From the NCBI RefSeq assembly GCF_000855665.1, contig NZ_JXSS01000095.1, positions 1-45,091 on the forward strand: a DNA stretch of 45,091 nt. Direction: 5' to 3'. Both the position numbers and the translations under genes were made by a program. The DNA is from Lysobacter sp. A03. GTDB lineage: Bacteria > Pseudomonadota > Gammaproteobacteria > Xanthomonadales > Xanthomonadaceae. Under the pieces are notes generated by a model. That model was not told the origin of the DNA and ran no database searches. It was given only the letters and a program-made list of their open reading frames with translations. Of this stretch, positions 34,701 through 43,718 are shown one piece after another (position 1 is the stretch's first letter; each line of letters begins with the position of its first letter).

Positions 34701-37700
34701 CACCAGCACGATCGGCAGGTCGCCGGAAATCGACTGCCCCCACAGGCCCGACTGACCGCGCCGGTTCTGCCGCATCAGCGCCGGATCGGCGCGCAGCGCG
34801 GGGTTGGTGTACAGCACCAGTCCCGCCAGACGCTCGTAGAGCTGGGCGTCGATCTGGGTGGCGTTGATCTGGTTGCGCACGACCTGGCTGTGCGTCCACG
34901 CCATGTCGAACACGCGGTCGGCCAGGCCACGGTCGCGGTACTTGTCGATCATGCCGCTGGCGTCGCCGCGGGTCGGGCTGGCGCCGGAGACCATGTCGAT
35001 GCTGGCGACCTGCCCGGGCGCCAGGGTGATGCGGCAACGGATCGCCACGATCGGATCCAGCACGGAGCCGTCGCTGCCCGACAGCTCTTCGGATGTGGTC
35101 AATGCGTCCGGATTCTGCAACGTGTTGCCGCGGCCGATGAAGCGCGAGCGGTCGGTTTCGTAGGAGATCGCATCCACCGAGGCGTCGTGCACGGCGACCA
35201 GATGGAACATCCACGGTGGCGTCTCGTCCAGCTCGCGCCGGCGCCGGGTGCAGAGGATGGCCTGGCGGCTGCGATCCAGTTCGGTCTGCACGAACAGGTT
35301 GCTGAAAGCCGGGTGCAGCTCATCGGCAATCGCTGGAGCAAGCACCACCTCGGCGTAGGTGGTGATCTCCACGGTGCGGGTGGTGCTGGCGCGGTTGGCG
35401 ATGCGCAGGCGGCGCAGCTCGATGTCGTCCTCGGGCGAGACCGCGATCGCCGTGTGCATCTCGAAATCGCGGCGACGGCCGCGGAACTCGGCCTTGGCAT
35501 CGGAGAAGATCGCCTCGTAGGCGTCCAGCGCGACCAGGCTCGGCTGGTAAGAGGTCGACCAGAAATCGCCGTCCTCGACATCCCGCACATAGCAGAAGCT
35601 GCCCCAGTGGTCGCGGACTGCATCCTCGCGCCAACGGGTCACGGCGATGTCGTCGGTGCGGCTGTAGCCGCCGCCGGCGCAGCCGACCATCACGTGGTAG
35701 CTGCCGTTGGAGAGCATCTGGATCGCCGGCAGCTCCATGTTCGGCGTGCGGAAGATCCGCAGGCGTGTTTCGGCCTGATCGGTGCGCTTGCCTGCGCTGG
35801 CCGCCTCGGCCGCGTGCGGATGCAGCATGCCGGTGCGCGGGATGCGCTCCTGCAGCAGCAGCAGCGTCGCCTGCAGCTCCGGATCGGCCATGAACCGGCG
35901 TTGCATCGGCTGGTCGCGGAGCAGGTAGTCCAGCGCCAGCAGGCCCATGCCCTGGTGGTGGACCATGAACGAGCGCACGACCACGTGGTCCTTGCCCGGC
36001 GGCAAACGCGCCGGGGTGTAGTCAATCGCCTCGTACAGGCCGAAGCGGCCGGTGAAGCCCTTGCGGGTCAGCACGCGCAGGTTCTCGGTGGCGGCCTGGG
36101 GGGCAACCATCAGCGCCATCATGCTGGCGTAGGGCGCGATCACCAGGTCCTGTGCCAGGCCCCGCTTGAGGCCCAGCCCGGGCACGCCGAAGGCGCGGTA
36201 CTGGTAATTCATGCGCGCATCGAACAACTGGTAACCCGACTCCGACATGCCCCACGGCACGCCACGCTGCCGCCCGTACTCGATCTGGCGGTCGACGCTG
36301 TTGCGCGCGGTCTGGTCCAGCAGGGTGCCGCGATAGCTCGGCATGACCAGTTGCGGCATCAGGTACTCGAACATCGAGCCGCTCCACGACAGCAGCGTCG
36401 GATCGCCATCCACCTCGGTCAGCAGCCGACCCAGGGCAAACCAGGTCTCCTGCGGCAGTTGCCCCTGCGCGATGGCAACGAAACTGCCCAGGCGGGCCTC
36501 GGACGCCAGCAGGTCGTAGTAGCCGTTGTCGCAGCGCTGCTCATCGACGTTGTAGCCGATGACCAGCAGCCGCCGCGCGGGGTCGTAGAGGAAGCCAAAC
36601 TCGGCCTGCGCGCACTGGCCTGCAATATGCGCCAGCCGCTCCAGTTCCGTGATCCGCTCGCGTGCCTGTTCTGCAGTGGCTGGCGATGCGCTCGCGGCCA
36701 GCTCACGCAGGCTGGGCATCGCGCGCGGCGCGGCGCTGTCCGCGAAAGCGGCGCGGTCGTCTGCGTCGGCGGCGATCCACGCAAGTTCGGTGGCAAGCGC
36801 GTTGCACTGGGATTGCAGCGCGTCCGCCCAGTACGACGATGCGTCACTGCCGGCGGCGTGCTGGCGCACCTGCGCGGCATGGTCCTGCAGACGCGTGGCA
36901 AGCGCGGCGGCAGCGGCCGGGGTCGCAGGCGGAGTTGCAATGGCGGCATCAAGATCGTCGCTCATCGCGGCGATGGCGATCACCGTGGGCACGTCGCCCA
37001 GCGACTCGCGCAACACGTCCAGGGTGTCGGCGACGCCATGCCAGACCACCTGGGTGACGGCCGGCTCGTCGAGCATCGCCAACAGCCCCTGGCGCAAGGT
37101 CAGCAGGTGGCCAGACAGGTTGCCGCTGTCGACAGCGGAGACGTAGCGCGGCGGCAACGGCTGCAGGGTCTGGGTGTCGTACCAGTTGAAGAAGTGGCCG
37201 CGGTAGCGCGGCAGCGCCTGCATCGTGCCCAGGGTTCCGCCGACCCGCTCCATCAGCGTCGCCGTGGTCACGTAGCCGAAGTCCCATGCGGCCAGGTCGG
37301 CCAGCAGCGACAGGCCGATGTTGGTCGGGGAGGTACGGCGCGCGACCACCAAAGCCGGGTATTCCTGCACGTTGTCGGGCGGGAGCCAGTGGTCCTGCGC
37401 GGTGACGTGGCTGTCGAAGAACGCCCATGTACGGCGGGCCAGACGCCGCAGGAATTGCAGCTGGTCCTGCGTCAACGTGGTCGCAGGTTCGGCGCGCGGC
37501 GATCCCAGCCACCACATCAACCACGGCGAGGCGAACCAGGCCAACAGCACCGGCGCGGCCACCAGCAGTGCGCCGGGGCGGACCAGCGCCAGCGCGACGC
37601 CCACGACGACCGCCACTACCGGCGCGGTCCACATCGAGCGCACGGTCGCCAGCGCATCGACCGGCAGGCTGCGGGCCACTTCGCGGGAGGGGTTCCATTT

Positions 37701-40499
37701 CAGCAGGTGACGCTGTGTTACCACCATCCGCCACAGGGTCTTGCCAATCGCCGCAAGGCTGAACGCCGCCTCATAAGCCAGGCACGCCACTGCCAGCGGA
37801 GCGTGGACGAAACTGCGCAGGCTCGCGAACGCCGCATGGCGCAGGTGGGCGCGAACCGAAAGATCCGGGGGACGGCGGGCGAAGTCGACTATGGATGCCA
37901 GCAGCGGCGGAATCAGATAGATCGAGAGGATCCACAAGGTCCACGCCAGCGGCATCTTGGCCTGGAACCAGCCGATCAACAGCAGCGCCAGCACCGAGGC
38001 AGGCACCAGGCTCCGGCGCAGGTTGTCGACCAGCTTGCCGCGCGAGAGCATCGACAGCGGATTGCGCTCCCACTGCCGGCCGGCGCGCTGCACCCACGGC
38101 AGCAGCCACGGCAGCAATTGCCAGTCGCCGCGGATCCAGCGCTGGCGGCGCTTGACGTCCACGGCGTAGCGCGACGGGTACTGCTCGTAGAGCTGGACGT
38201 CGCTGACCACCCCGGCGCGGGCGTAGCACCCTTCCAGCAGGTCGTGACTGAGCACGCGGTTGGGCAGGATGCGGCCGTCCAGCGCACGCTCGAAGGCATC
38301 CACGTCGTAGATGCCCTTGCCGACGTAGGAGCCCTCGTTGAACAGGTCCTGATACACGTCCGACACGGCGCGCGTGTAGGGGTCGATGCCCGGCTCGCTG
38401 CCGAACAGGCGGGCGTACCAGGAACTGGCCTCGCCGCTCATGTTGATGCCGACCCGCGGCTGGAGAATGCCGTAGCCACGCGTCACCACGCCGCGCACCA
38501 GGTCGAATACCGGGTGGTTCAAGGGATGTGCCAGCGTGCCGACCAGCTTGCGGGCCGCGTCGCGCGGCAGGTCGGTATCGCTGTCGAGGGTGATCACGTA
38601 ACGCACGCCTTCGAGCTCGGCGATATCCCCGGTGATTTCCATGAAGGCGGCCCGGGTGCCGCCGCGCAGCACCCGGTTCAACGCCGAGAGCTTGCCGCGC
38701 TTGCGCTCGTAGCCCATCCAGACCCCTTCGCGCGGGTTCCACACCCGCGGACGGTGGAGCAGAAAGAACAGGTCGTGGCCGTTGGAGTAGCGCTCGTTCA
38801 GCGCGGCGATCTGCGTGCGCGCGGCTGCCAGCAACGCCTCGTCACCCGGCATCACCTGCTCCGGTGCATCCAGGAAGTCCGAGAGCAGTACAAAGCGCAA
38901 CTGCGGGTCTCGGTTGGCGAGGAACCGTACCTCCAGCGCCTCGACCAGCTCGCTTACCGCGGCGATGCTGGAAAGCATGGTCGGCACGGTCACCACCGTG
39001 CGGGCGGAGACAGGGATGCCAGTGGAGTAGTCCATCCGCGGCAGGGTGCGCGGCGTCGCCAGCAAGGTCGCGCCCCAGTTCACGCAGGCCACGCCCAGTT
39101 CGCTGAAGGCGACCACGCCGAGGAGCCCGATCAACAACAGCAATCCGTCGCTGATGGCTAGACGCGCGGCCTCCACCACCAGGCCCTGGGTGAAGAACGC
39201 CGCGATCAGCGCGATCGGCAACATGTACGCCAGCAATGGCACCCGCCGCGCCCCCTTGCGGATCGAGGCCTCCAGGGTCGGTCGCGCGCCCAGCGCATGC
39301 TCGAGCGTCGGGCGGCCATCGTCGGCGAGATAGAAGCCGACGTGGCTGCGGATGTCATCAGTCTCCGCAGCGCCCTGGCGGGCCAGCTGGAGCGCCTTTT
39401 TCGCAACGTCGATCTCCTCCAGCCGGCCTCGCCGCGCGATCTCCTCGGTGAGATGGCGGTAGCGGTCGCGGGTGGCGAAATCCATGCGCGAGTACGTGGC
39501 GGTCGGATCCTGCCGCAAGACCGCATCCACCAGGCTGGCCGACTCGACGAACTCCTGCCAGTCCACCAGGGTCAGGAAGCGCAGGCTGCTGATGCTGTTG
39601 CTGACCGACATCTGGTCCGAAGACTGGGTCTGGCCGTCGGCATGCACGATCTGTTCGACATCCGTGCCGCCGTCGGCCAGCCATTGCTCCACCCAGGTCA
39701 ACGCCAGAGCCAGGACCGAACCCTGCCCCTGCACCTGGCGCACCAGCTCGGCGACGAACGCCGGCGTCAGCGGCGGCTGGCTGCGGGCCATGTCGGCGAT
39801 CACCAGTACCAGGTCCTTGGGCCGCTTCTCGGCCGCGGTGGTGAGCCGGTCCGCCCAGATGTCGGCCAGGTCCATGTGCACGCGATCGGCGGCGATGCGC
39901 AGCCCCACCCGGCGCAGGTTCTCGATCAGCGCCAGTCGCAGCATGATCGGAATCGCCCACAACTCGCCCAGTTTGAGCGGCGCGACTTCCTGGTAGGCGG
40001 CGACGAACCGGGCCAGGCTTTCAATCTCCAGTCGCCCATCGCCGTGGGAGATCGCGTTCAGGGCAATGTCGTACACACGTGGCAGGCCGGCCGAGGGTCC
40101 ATTGGCCAGCCGCGGCAGTTCGCGGCTGTAGCCGCGCGGCAAATGCCGGCGCGCGATCGCGATCTGTTCCTGCACCAGGTAGATGTTGTCCAGCAGCCAG
40201 TCGCTGGCCGGGGTGATGCGCCGGTTTGCCTGCGCCGACCCGGTGAGCATCGAACAGGTGTGGTCGAGCAGGCGCTGGTTGTCGCTCAGGCGCTCCAGCA
40301 GCGATTCGGTGTGTGGCTCCTGTGCCGACTGGAGCTGGTGGACGCCCGCCAGATGGCGGCCGTGCTCTTCCATGCGCTGGGCGCTGAACAGCGAGTCGCG
40401 CAGCGGCGGCTCCTCGACGGCGGCCACCGGCTCGGGGCGGCGCGCGAACCTGCGCAGCAGGCCCGACTTCCGGTCGGAGGGCAGCGTGGATTGCGGCAT
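31782..40499 (-). CDS. ndvB: Cyclic beta-1,2-glucan synthase (GT84/GH94), NdvB
   Basis: 2905 residues, about the size of Brucella Cgs and Sinorhizobium NdvB. N-terminal soluble region to about 415; two membrane segments (near 420 and 450-470); GT84 catalytic domain from about 500 with YVITLDSDTDLPRD near 638, SHDLLEGCYARAG near 751 and KRRQRWIRGDWQLL near 789; further membrane segments at about 830-1000; a glucoamylase-like region at about 1020-1520 with MVHHQGMGLLALDYLL; then two GH94-type parts, with FRTPNMELPAIQMLSNGSYHV near 1580, and the second ending in GFRDQLQDSMSMVHAEP near 2430 and DWNDGMNRVGERGRGESVWLG near 2570. It makes and ring-sizes cyclic beta-1,2-glucan. No exporter gene (ndvA/cgt-type) lies beside it in the window. 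Confidence 0.95.
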   Translation of the reverse strand: MPQSTLPSDRKSGLLRRFARRPEPVAAVEEPPLRDSLFSAQRMEEHGRHLAGVHQLQSAQEPHTESLLERLSDNQRLLDHTCSMLTGSAQANRRITPASDWLLDNIYLVQEQIAIARRHLPRGYSRELPRLANGPSAGLPRVYDIALNAISHGDGRLEIESLARFVAAYQEVAPLKLGELWAIPIMLRLALIENLRRVGLRIAADRVHMDLADIWADRLTTAAEKRPKDLVLVIADMARSQPPLTPAFVAELVRQVQGQGSVLALALTWVEQWLADGGTDVEQIVHADGQTQSSDQMSVSNSISSLRFLTLVDWQEFVESASLVDAVLRQDPTATYSRMDFATRDRYRHLTEEIARRGRLEEIDVAKKALQLARQGAAETDDIRSHVGFYLADDGRPTLEHALGARPTLEASIRKGARRVPLLAYMLPIALIAAFFTQGLVVEAARLAISDGLLLLIGLLGVVAFSELGVACVNWGATLLATPRTLPRMDYSTGIPVSARTVVTVPTMLSSIAAVSELVEALEVRFLANRDPQLRFVLLSDFLDAPEQVMPGDEALLAAARTQIAALNERYSNGHDLFFLLHRPRVWNPREGVWMGYERKRGKLSALNRVLRGGTRAAFMEITGDIAELEGVRYVITLDSDTDLPRDAARKLVGTLAHPLNHPVFDLVRGVVTRGYGILQPRVGINMSGEASSWYARLFGSEPGIDPYTRAVSDVYQDLFNEGSYVGKGIYDVDAFERALDGRILPNRVLSHDLLEGCYARAGVVSDVQLYEQYPSRYAVDVKRRQRWIRGDWQLLPWLLPWVQRAGRQWERNPLSMLSRGKLVDNLRRSLVPASVLALLLIGWFQAKMPLAWTLWILSIYLIPPLLASIVDFARRPPDLSVRAHLRHAAFASLRSFVHAPLAVACLAYEAAFSLAAIGKTLWRMVVTQRHLLKWNPSREVARSLPVDALATVRSMWTAPVVAVVVGVALALVRPGALLVAAPVLLAWFASPWLMWWLGSPRAEPATTLTQDQLQFLRRLARRTWAFFDSHVTAQDHWLPPDNVQEYPALVVARRTSPTNIGLSLLADLAAWDFGYVTTATLMERVGGTLGTMQALPRYRGHFFNWYDTQTLQPLPPRYVSAVDSGNLSGHLLTLRQGLLAMLDEPAVTQVVWHGVADTLDVLRESLGDVPTVIAIAAMSDDLDAAIATPPATPAAAAALATRLQDHAAQVRQHAAGSDASSYWADALQSQCNALATELAWIAADADDRAAFADSAAPRAMPSLRELAASASPATAEQARERITELERLAHIAGQCAQAEFGFLYDPARRLLVIGYNVDEQRCDNGYYDLLASEARLGSFVAIAQGQLPQETWFALGRLLTEVDGDPTLLSWSGSMFEYLMPQLVMPSYRGTLLDQTARNSVDRQIEYGRQRGVPWGMSESGYQLFDARMNYQYRAFGVPGLGLKRGLAQDLVIAPYASMMALMVAPQAATENLRVLTRKGFTGRFGLYEAIDYTPARLPPGKDHVVVRSFMVHHQGMGLLALDYLLRDQPMQRRFMADPELQATLLLLQERIPRTGMLHPHAAEAASAGKRTDQAETRLRIFRTPNMELPAIQMLSNGSYHVMVGCAGGGYSRTDDIAVTRWREDAVRDHWGSFCYVRDVEDGDFWSTSYQPSLVALDAYEAIFSDAKAEFRGRRRDFEMHTAIAVSPEDDIELRRLRIANRASTTRTVEITTYAEVVLAPAIADELHPAFSNLFVQTELDRSRQAILCTRRRRELDETPPWMFHLVAVHDASVDAISYETDRSRFIGRGNTLQNPDALTTSEELSGSDGSVLDPIVAIRCRITLAPGQVASIDMVSGASPTRGDASGMIDKYRDRGLADRVFDMAWTHSQVVRNQINATQIDAQLYERLAGLVLYTNPALRADPALMRQNRRGQSGLWGQSISGDLPIVLVKIADVANIELVRQLAQAHAYWRLKGLVVDLVIWNEDQAGYRQQLQDQVLGLIAAGAGAHLIDRPGGIFVRPTQQMSQEDRILMQAVARVVLSDTRGSLAEQLEVRPPAPPLAALLGPAPEQYELMPRHAGEGPAPRASFDAWPFDPGARELILDNGIGGFSPDGREYVIDLAEGQTTPAPWSNVMANAQFGCVVSESSPGYTWGENAHEFRLTPWHNDPVSDPAGEAFYLRDEDTGHVWSPPPLPCRVTGPYRTRHGFGYSVYEHEENGIISELWVYVDLHDAVKFSVLKLANRSGRSRRLSVTGYVEWILGDLHGKTGMHVITEIDGDSGVLTARNAYNTEFEGRVAFFDTDARADERTITGDRLEFIGRNGTLQAPAGLTREHLSGQIGAGLDPVAAIQVPITLEPGERNETVFRLGMGEDWGECVAVARRHRGNDAAHDALDRVRMYWLQTLGAIQVDTPEPAFDVLANGWLMYQTIACRFLARSGYYQSGGAYGFRDQLQDSMSMVHAEPAMVRGHLLRSAAHQFPEGDVLHWWHPPQDRGVRTRCSDDYLWLPLAVCRYVEATGDRDVLEEPVSYIEGRQVAAGEESYFDLPLRSTLRQSLYQHCVRSIRRGLELTGERGLPLIATGDWNDGMNRVGERGRGESVWLGFFLYDVLQHFAPLAEAHLDHRFAAECLQAAETLQQNLETHAWDGEWYQRAWFDNGAPLGSKDSDECRIDSISQSWAVLSGAGDPERTTQAMASLDKHLVREEAGLIQLLDPPFDKTAQDPGYIRGYVPGVRENGGQYTHSAVWATMAFARSGHTERAWELMRMINPVNHGAAASLDTYKVEPYVMAADVYAVPPHVGRGGWTWYTGSSGWMYRLMVESLLGIQREGSRLHLAPTLPNDWPGFQMRYRYGDTEYRIEVARADDGATRLLLDGVAQPGTSIVLQDDQNTREVKVFVADGPGGGRQRPGPDAGSPARIRTPA

Positions 40500-40625
40500 G
40501 CGGACAGATTTCCCGTTATCGCGCGTGGATTACGCGTCAGCGCATGCTCGCAGAGGCCGCACCAAAATTCCGTGAAGCGCGGTGCTACCTCCGGACTGCC
40601 GGAAATTTCCCGCCATCCGCGGGGC

Positions 40626-41462
40626 TCAGCCGCATTTGGAATAGCCGCAATTGAGGCATGTTGCGCAGCCGTCCATGATCACGACCGCTTTGGTGCTGCA
40701 CTTGTGGCACATCGCCGCCGACGGTGGAAAGGCCACCCCGCCATCGCCGGTGACCGCCACATCCTCGCTGCGCGGGGTGTCGCTGATCCGTGGCTCGGGA
40801 AACAGGTGACCGCTGAGTTCGTCCCGCGGCGGCAGCTCGGCGGCGTCGACCTTCTGCGCGACCGGGGTTACCTCAGTTTTTTTTTTGGACTCCATGGCCG
40901 CGTACGCTGCGCGCTTCTCGGCGATCAGCTCGCGCTGGGAGGCGCTCATCTCAGGATCATGGATCATCCCGATCGATTTGAGGTGCTCTTCCACGATGCT
41001 GCCCAGCTCGGCCACCAGCGACGGCATGTAGACGCCACCGGCCTTGAAGTAGCCGCCGCGCGGGTCGAACACCGCCTTCATCTCCTCCACCAGGAAGGTC
41101 ACGTCGCCGCCCTTGCGGAACACCGCGGACATGATCCGGGTCAGCGCCACGATCCACTGGAAGTGGTCCATGTTCTTGGAGTTGATGAAGATCTCGAACG
41201 GCCGGCGGTGCTCATGCTCGCTGCCGGCGTTGAGGATGATGTCGTTGATGGTGACGTACAGCGCGTGCTCGAACAGCGGCGTCTTGAGCTTGTAGGTCGT
41301 CCCGATCAGCGTTTCCGGGCGCTCGATCTTCTCGTGCATCTGGACCACGTTGCTGTCCAGCTCAGCGGCCTGGGCGGCATCCTGCGCCGCGGTTTCGCGG
41401 ACCCGGTCCTCGGCGCTGACGACACTGTAACCCTTGATTTTCTGATCGATCTTCATGGCCAT
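40626..41462 (-). CDS. nrdJb: Class II ribonucleotide reductase accessory/C-terminal subunit NrdJb
   Basis: 278 residues, the second half of a split B12-dependent reductase as in Pseudomonas aeruginosa NrdJb. The central part shows PLFEHALYVTINDIILNAG, GYFKAGGVYMPSLVAELG and HLKSIGMIHDP. The last 27 residues are a Cys-rich ribbon (CHKCSTKAVVI...CATCLNCGYSKCG), likely the redox-active tail that passes electrons from thioredoxin. The start is ATG 41462 with GGAG upstream; 41456 is possible. Coding-strand bases 40886-40877 form a run of ten A (Lys-Lys-Lys-Thr, residues about 193-196) just before the linker to that tail. It lies 66 bases after nrdJa. Confidence 0.9.
   Translation of the reverse strand: MAMKIDQKIKGYSVVSAEDRVRETAAQDAAQAAELDSNVVQMHEKIERPETLIGTTYKLKTPLFEHALYVTINDIILNAGSEHEHRRPFEIFINSKNMDHFQWIVALTRIMSAVFRKGGDVTFLVEEMKAVFDPRGGYFKAGGVYMPSLVAELGSIVEEHLKSIGMIHDPEMSASQRELIAEKRAAYAAMESKKKTEVTPVAQKVDAAELPPRDELSGHLFPEPRISDTPRSEDVAVTGDGGVAFPPSAAMCHKCSTKAVVIMDGCATCLNCGYSKCG
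40877..40886 (-). repeat. Homopolymer A10 on the coding strand of nrdJb
   Basis: Ten T on the plus strand, so ten consecutive A in the nrdJb message (read as AAA AAA AAA A). It is unusually long for a GC-rich coding region and could allow transcriptional or replication slippage. Confidence 0.95.
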
Positions 41463-41528
41463 TGGCCAGACTCCTGGTGCGTTGGTTCGCGATGCGGTGC
41501 CCCGAGGGGGATGCGCGGGGATGCGTGC

Positions 41529-43718
41529 TCAGAACTTGCCGTAATACCCTTCCTTGAGGGCATCAAACAGGTTGGCGGCGGTGTGCATCTCCCCGTCGTA
41601 CTCGATTTCCTGGTTGCCTTTCGCCTCCACCACGCTGCCGTCTTCCAGCTCGAAGCGGTAGGTGGTGTTCTCCAGGTCGGCCTCCTTGACCAGCACGCCC
41701 TGGAAGGCGGCCGGGTTGAAGCGGAAGGTGGTGCAGCCCTTCAGGCCCTGCGCGTGGGCGTAGGTGTAGATGTCCTTGAAATCCTCGTAGGGATAATCCG
41801 TGGGCACGTTGGCGGTCTTGGAAATCGAGCTGTCGACCCATTTCTGCGCCGCCGCCTGCACGTCCACGTGCTGCTTGGGGGTGACATCGTCGGCGGCGAT
41901 GAAGTAGTCCGGCAGGCGGGTGGCCGGCTCATCGGAGAACGGCATCGCGCCAGGATTGACCAGGGTGCGGTAGGCCAGCAGCTCGAAGGAGAACACGTCC
42001 ACCTTCTCCTTGGACTTCTTGCCCTCGCGGATCACGTTGCGGCTGTAGTGGTGGGCAAACGACGGCTCGATGCCGTTGGAGGCGTTGTTGGCCAGCGACA
42101 GCGAGATCGTCCCGGTCGGGGCGATCGAACTGTGGTGGGTGAAGCGCGCGCCGACCTCGGCCAGCTCGGCGACCAGTTCCGGGGCGACCTCGGCGACGCG
42201 CTGCATGTAGCGCGAGTACTTCGCATGCAGCACCTTCCCGGTGACTTCCTGGCCGAGCTTCCAGCCATCGGCGACCATTTCCGGGCGCTTGCGCAGCATC
42301 TCGGCATCGACCTCGAACAGCTCGTCCATGATTGGCGCCGGACCCTTTTCCTTTGCCAACGCCAGGCCCATTTCCCACCCGGCGACGGCCATCTCGCGGG
42401 CCACCTGCTCGGTGAACTCGCAGGACTCCGGCGAGCCGTACTTCATCTGCAGCATGGTGACCGTCGAGCCCAGGCCGAGGAAGCCCATGCCGTGGCGGCG
42501 CTTGCGCATGATCTCGTCGCGCTGCTGCTGCAACGGCAGGCCGTTGATCTCGACCACGTTGTCGAGCATGCGGGTGAACACGCGCACCACTTCGCGGTAC
42601 TCGTCCCAGTCGAACGTGGCCTGCTCGGTGAACGCGTTGCGCACGAACCTGGTCAGGTTGATCGAGCCCAGCAGGCAGGCGCCGTAGGCCGGCAGCGGCT
42701 GCTCGCCGCAAGGGTTGGTCGCGCGGATGTCCTCGCACCACCAGTTGTTGTTCATCTCGTTGACGCGGTCGATCAGGATGAAACCCGGTTCGGCGAAGTC
42801 GTAGGTGGACACCATGATCATGTCCCACAGGTGGCGGGCCTTGATGTGGCCGTAGACCTTGCAGGCAACCAGGCCGTCGTCGCGGACGATGTAGTTGCGA
42901 TGGGTGGGCCAGTCGCGCCAGACCACCTGGGCCGGATCGTCGAGGTCGACGTCGCCCTTCTCCTTCAGGTTGACCGGGAACACCAGTGGCCAGTCGTCAT
43001 CATCGGCAACTGCCTGCATGAAGCCGTCGGTGATCAGCAGCGACAGGTTGAACTGGCGCAGGCGGCCGTCCTCGCGCTTGGCGCGGATGAAATCCTTCAC
43101 GTCCGGATGGGACACATCGAAGGTGCCCATCTGGGCGCCACGGCGGCCACCGGCCGACGACACGGTGAAACACATCTTGTCGTAGATATCCATGAAGGAC
43201 ATCGGACCGGAGGTATACGCGCCGGCGCCGGCGACGAACGCGCCGCGCGGGCGCAGGGTGCTGAACTCGTAGCCGATGCCGCAGCCGGCCTTCAGGGTCA
43301 GGCCGGCCTCGTGGACCTTCTCCAGGATGCCATCCATCGAGTCCTCGATGGTGCCCGAGACGGTGCAGTTGATCGTGCTGGTGGCCGGCTTGTGCTCCAG
43401 CGCGCCGGCGTTGGAGGTGATGCGGCCGGCGGGAATGGCGCCGTGGCGCAGCGCCCAGGTGAAGCGCTCGTGCCAGTAGGCGCGCAGCTCGTCGGTGGAC
43501 TCCGAGTCGGCCAGCGCGCGCGCAACACGGCGGTAGGTGGCGTCGATGTCGGCGTCCACCGGCGTGCCGTCCTTGGTCACCAGCCGGTACTTCTTGTCCC
43601 AGATATCCAGCGACGCGGGCTGCATGGCGATTTTCATCACCGCCGGGGTGTCGACGTCGGATGCCTTGGAATTGCCGGAAGTTTCCATGCTTGCTGCCTC
43701 GAGGCGCACCGTGCTCAT
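41529..43718 (-). CDS. nrdJa: Class II (adenosylcobalamin-dependent) ribonucleotide reductase, catalytic subunit NrdJa
   Basis: 729 residues. It reduces ribonucleotides using adenosylcobalamin, independent of oxygen. Class II signatures: TSTINCTVSGTIEDSMDG with a conserved Cys, GCGIGYEFSTLRPRGA, SSAGGRRGAQMGTFDVSHPD, ATNPCGEQPLPAYGACLLGS with the radical Cys, HHSSIAPTGTISLSLANNAS, and KGCTTFRFNP near the end. The start is ATG 43718; METSGN at 43688 is an alternative. Its C-terminal redox Cys pair is not in this protein and appears to reside in NrdJb. Cobalamin is required, but no B12 riboswitch was seen upstream. Confidence 0.95.
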   Translation of the reverse strand: MSTVRLEAASMETSGNSKASDVDTPAVMKIAMQPASLDIWDKKYRLVTKDGTPVDADIDATYRRVARALADSESTDELRAYWHERFTWALRHGAIPAGRITSNAGALEHKPATSTINCTVSGTIEDSMDGILEKVHEAGLTLKAGCGIGYEFSTLRPRGAFVAGAGAYTSGPMSFMDIYDKMCFTVSSAGGRRGAQMGTFDVSHPDVKDFIRAKREDGRLRQFNLSLLITDGFMQAVADDDDWPLVFPVNLKEKGDVDLDDPAQVVWRDWPTHRNYIVRDDGLVACKVYGHIKARHLWDMIMVSTYDFAEPGFILIDRVNEMNNNWWCEDIRATNPCGEQPLPAYGACLLGSINLTRFVRNAFTEQATFDWDEYREVVRVFTRMLDNVVEINGLPLQQQRDEIMRKRRHGMGFLGLGSTVTMLQMKYGSPESCEFTEQVAREMAVAGWEMGLALAKEKGPAPIMDELFEVDAEMLRKRPEMVADGWKLGQEVTGKVLHAKYSRYMQRVAEVAPELVAELAEVGARFTHHSSIAPTGTISLSLANNASNGIEPSFAHHYSRNVIREGKKSKEKVDVFSFELLAYRTLVNPGAMPFSDEPATRLPDYFIAADDVTPKQHVDVQAAAQKWVDSSISKTANVPTDYPYEDFKDIYTYAHAQGLKGCTTFRFNPAAFQGVLVKEADLENTTYRFELEDGSVVEAKGNQEIEYDGEMHTAANLFDALKEGYYGKF

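Noticed and set aside
34524-39161. Open frame of 1545 codons on the plus strand, antisense to ndvB
   Set aside because: It is His/Arg/Gln-rich, has no family motifs, and mirrors the codon bias of the real GH94/GT84 gene on the other strand; long antisense frames are expected in GC-rich genes.
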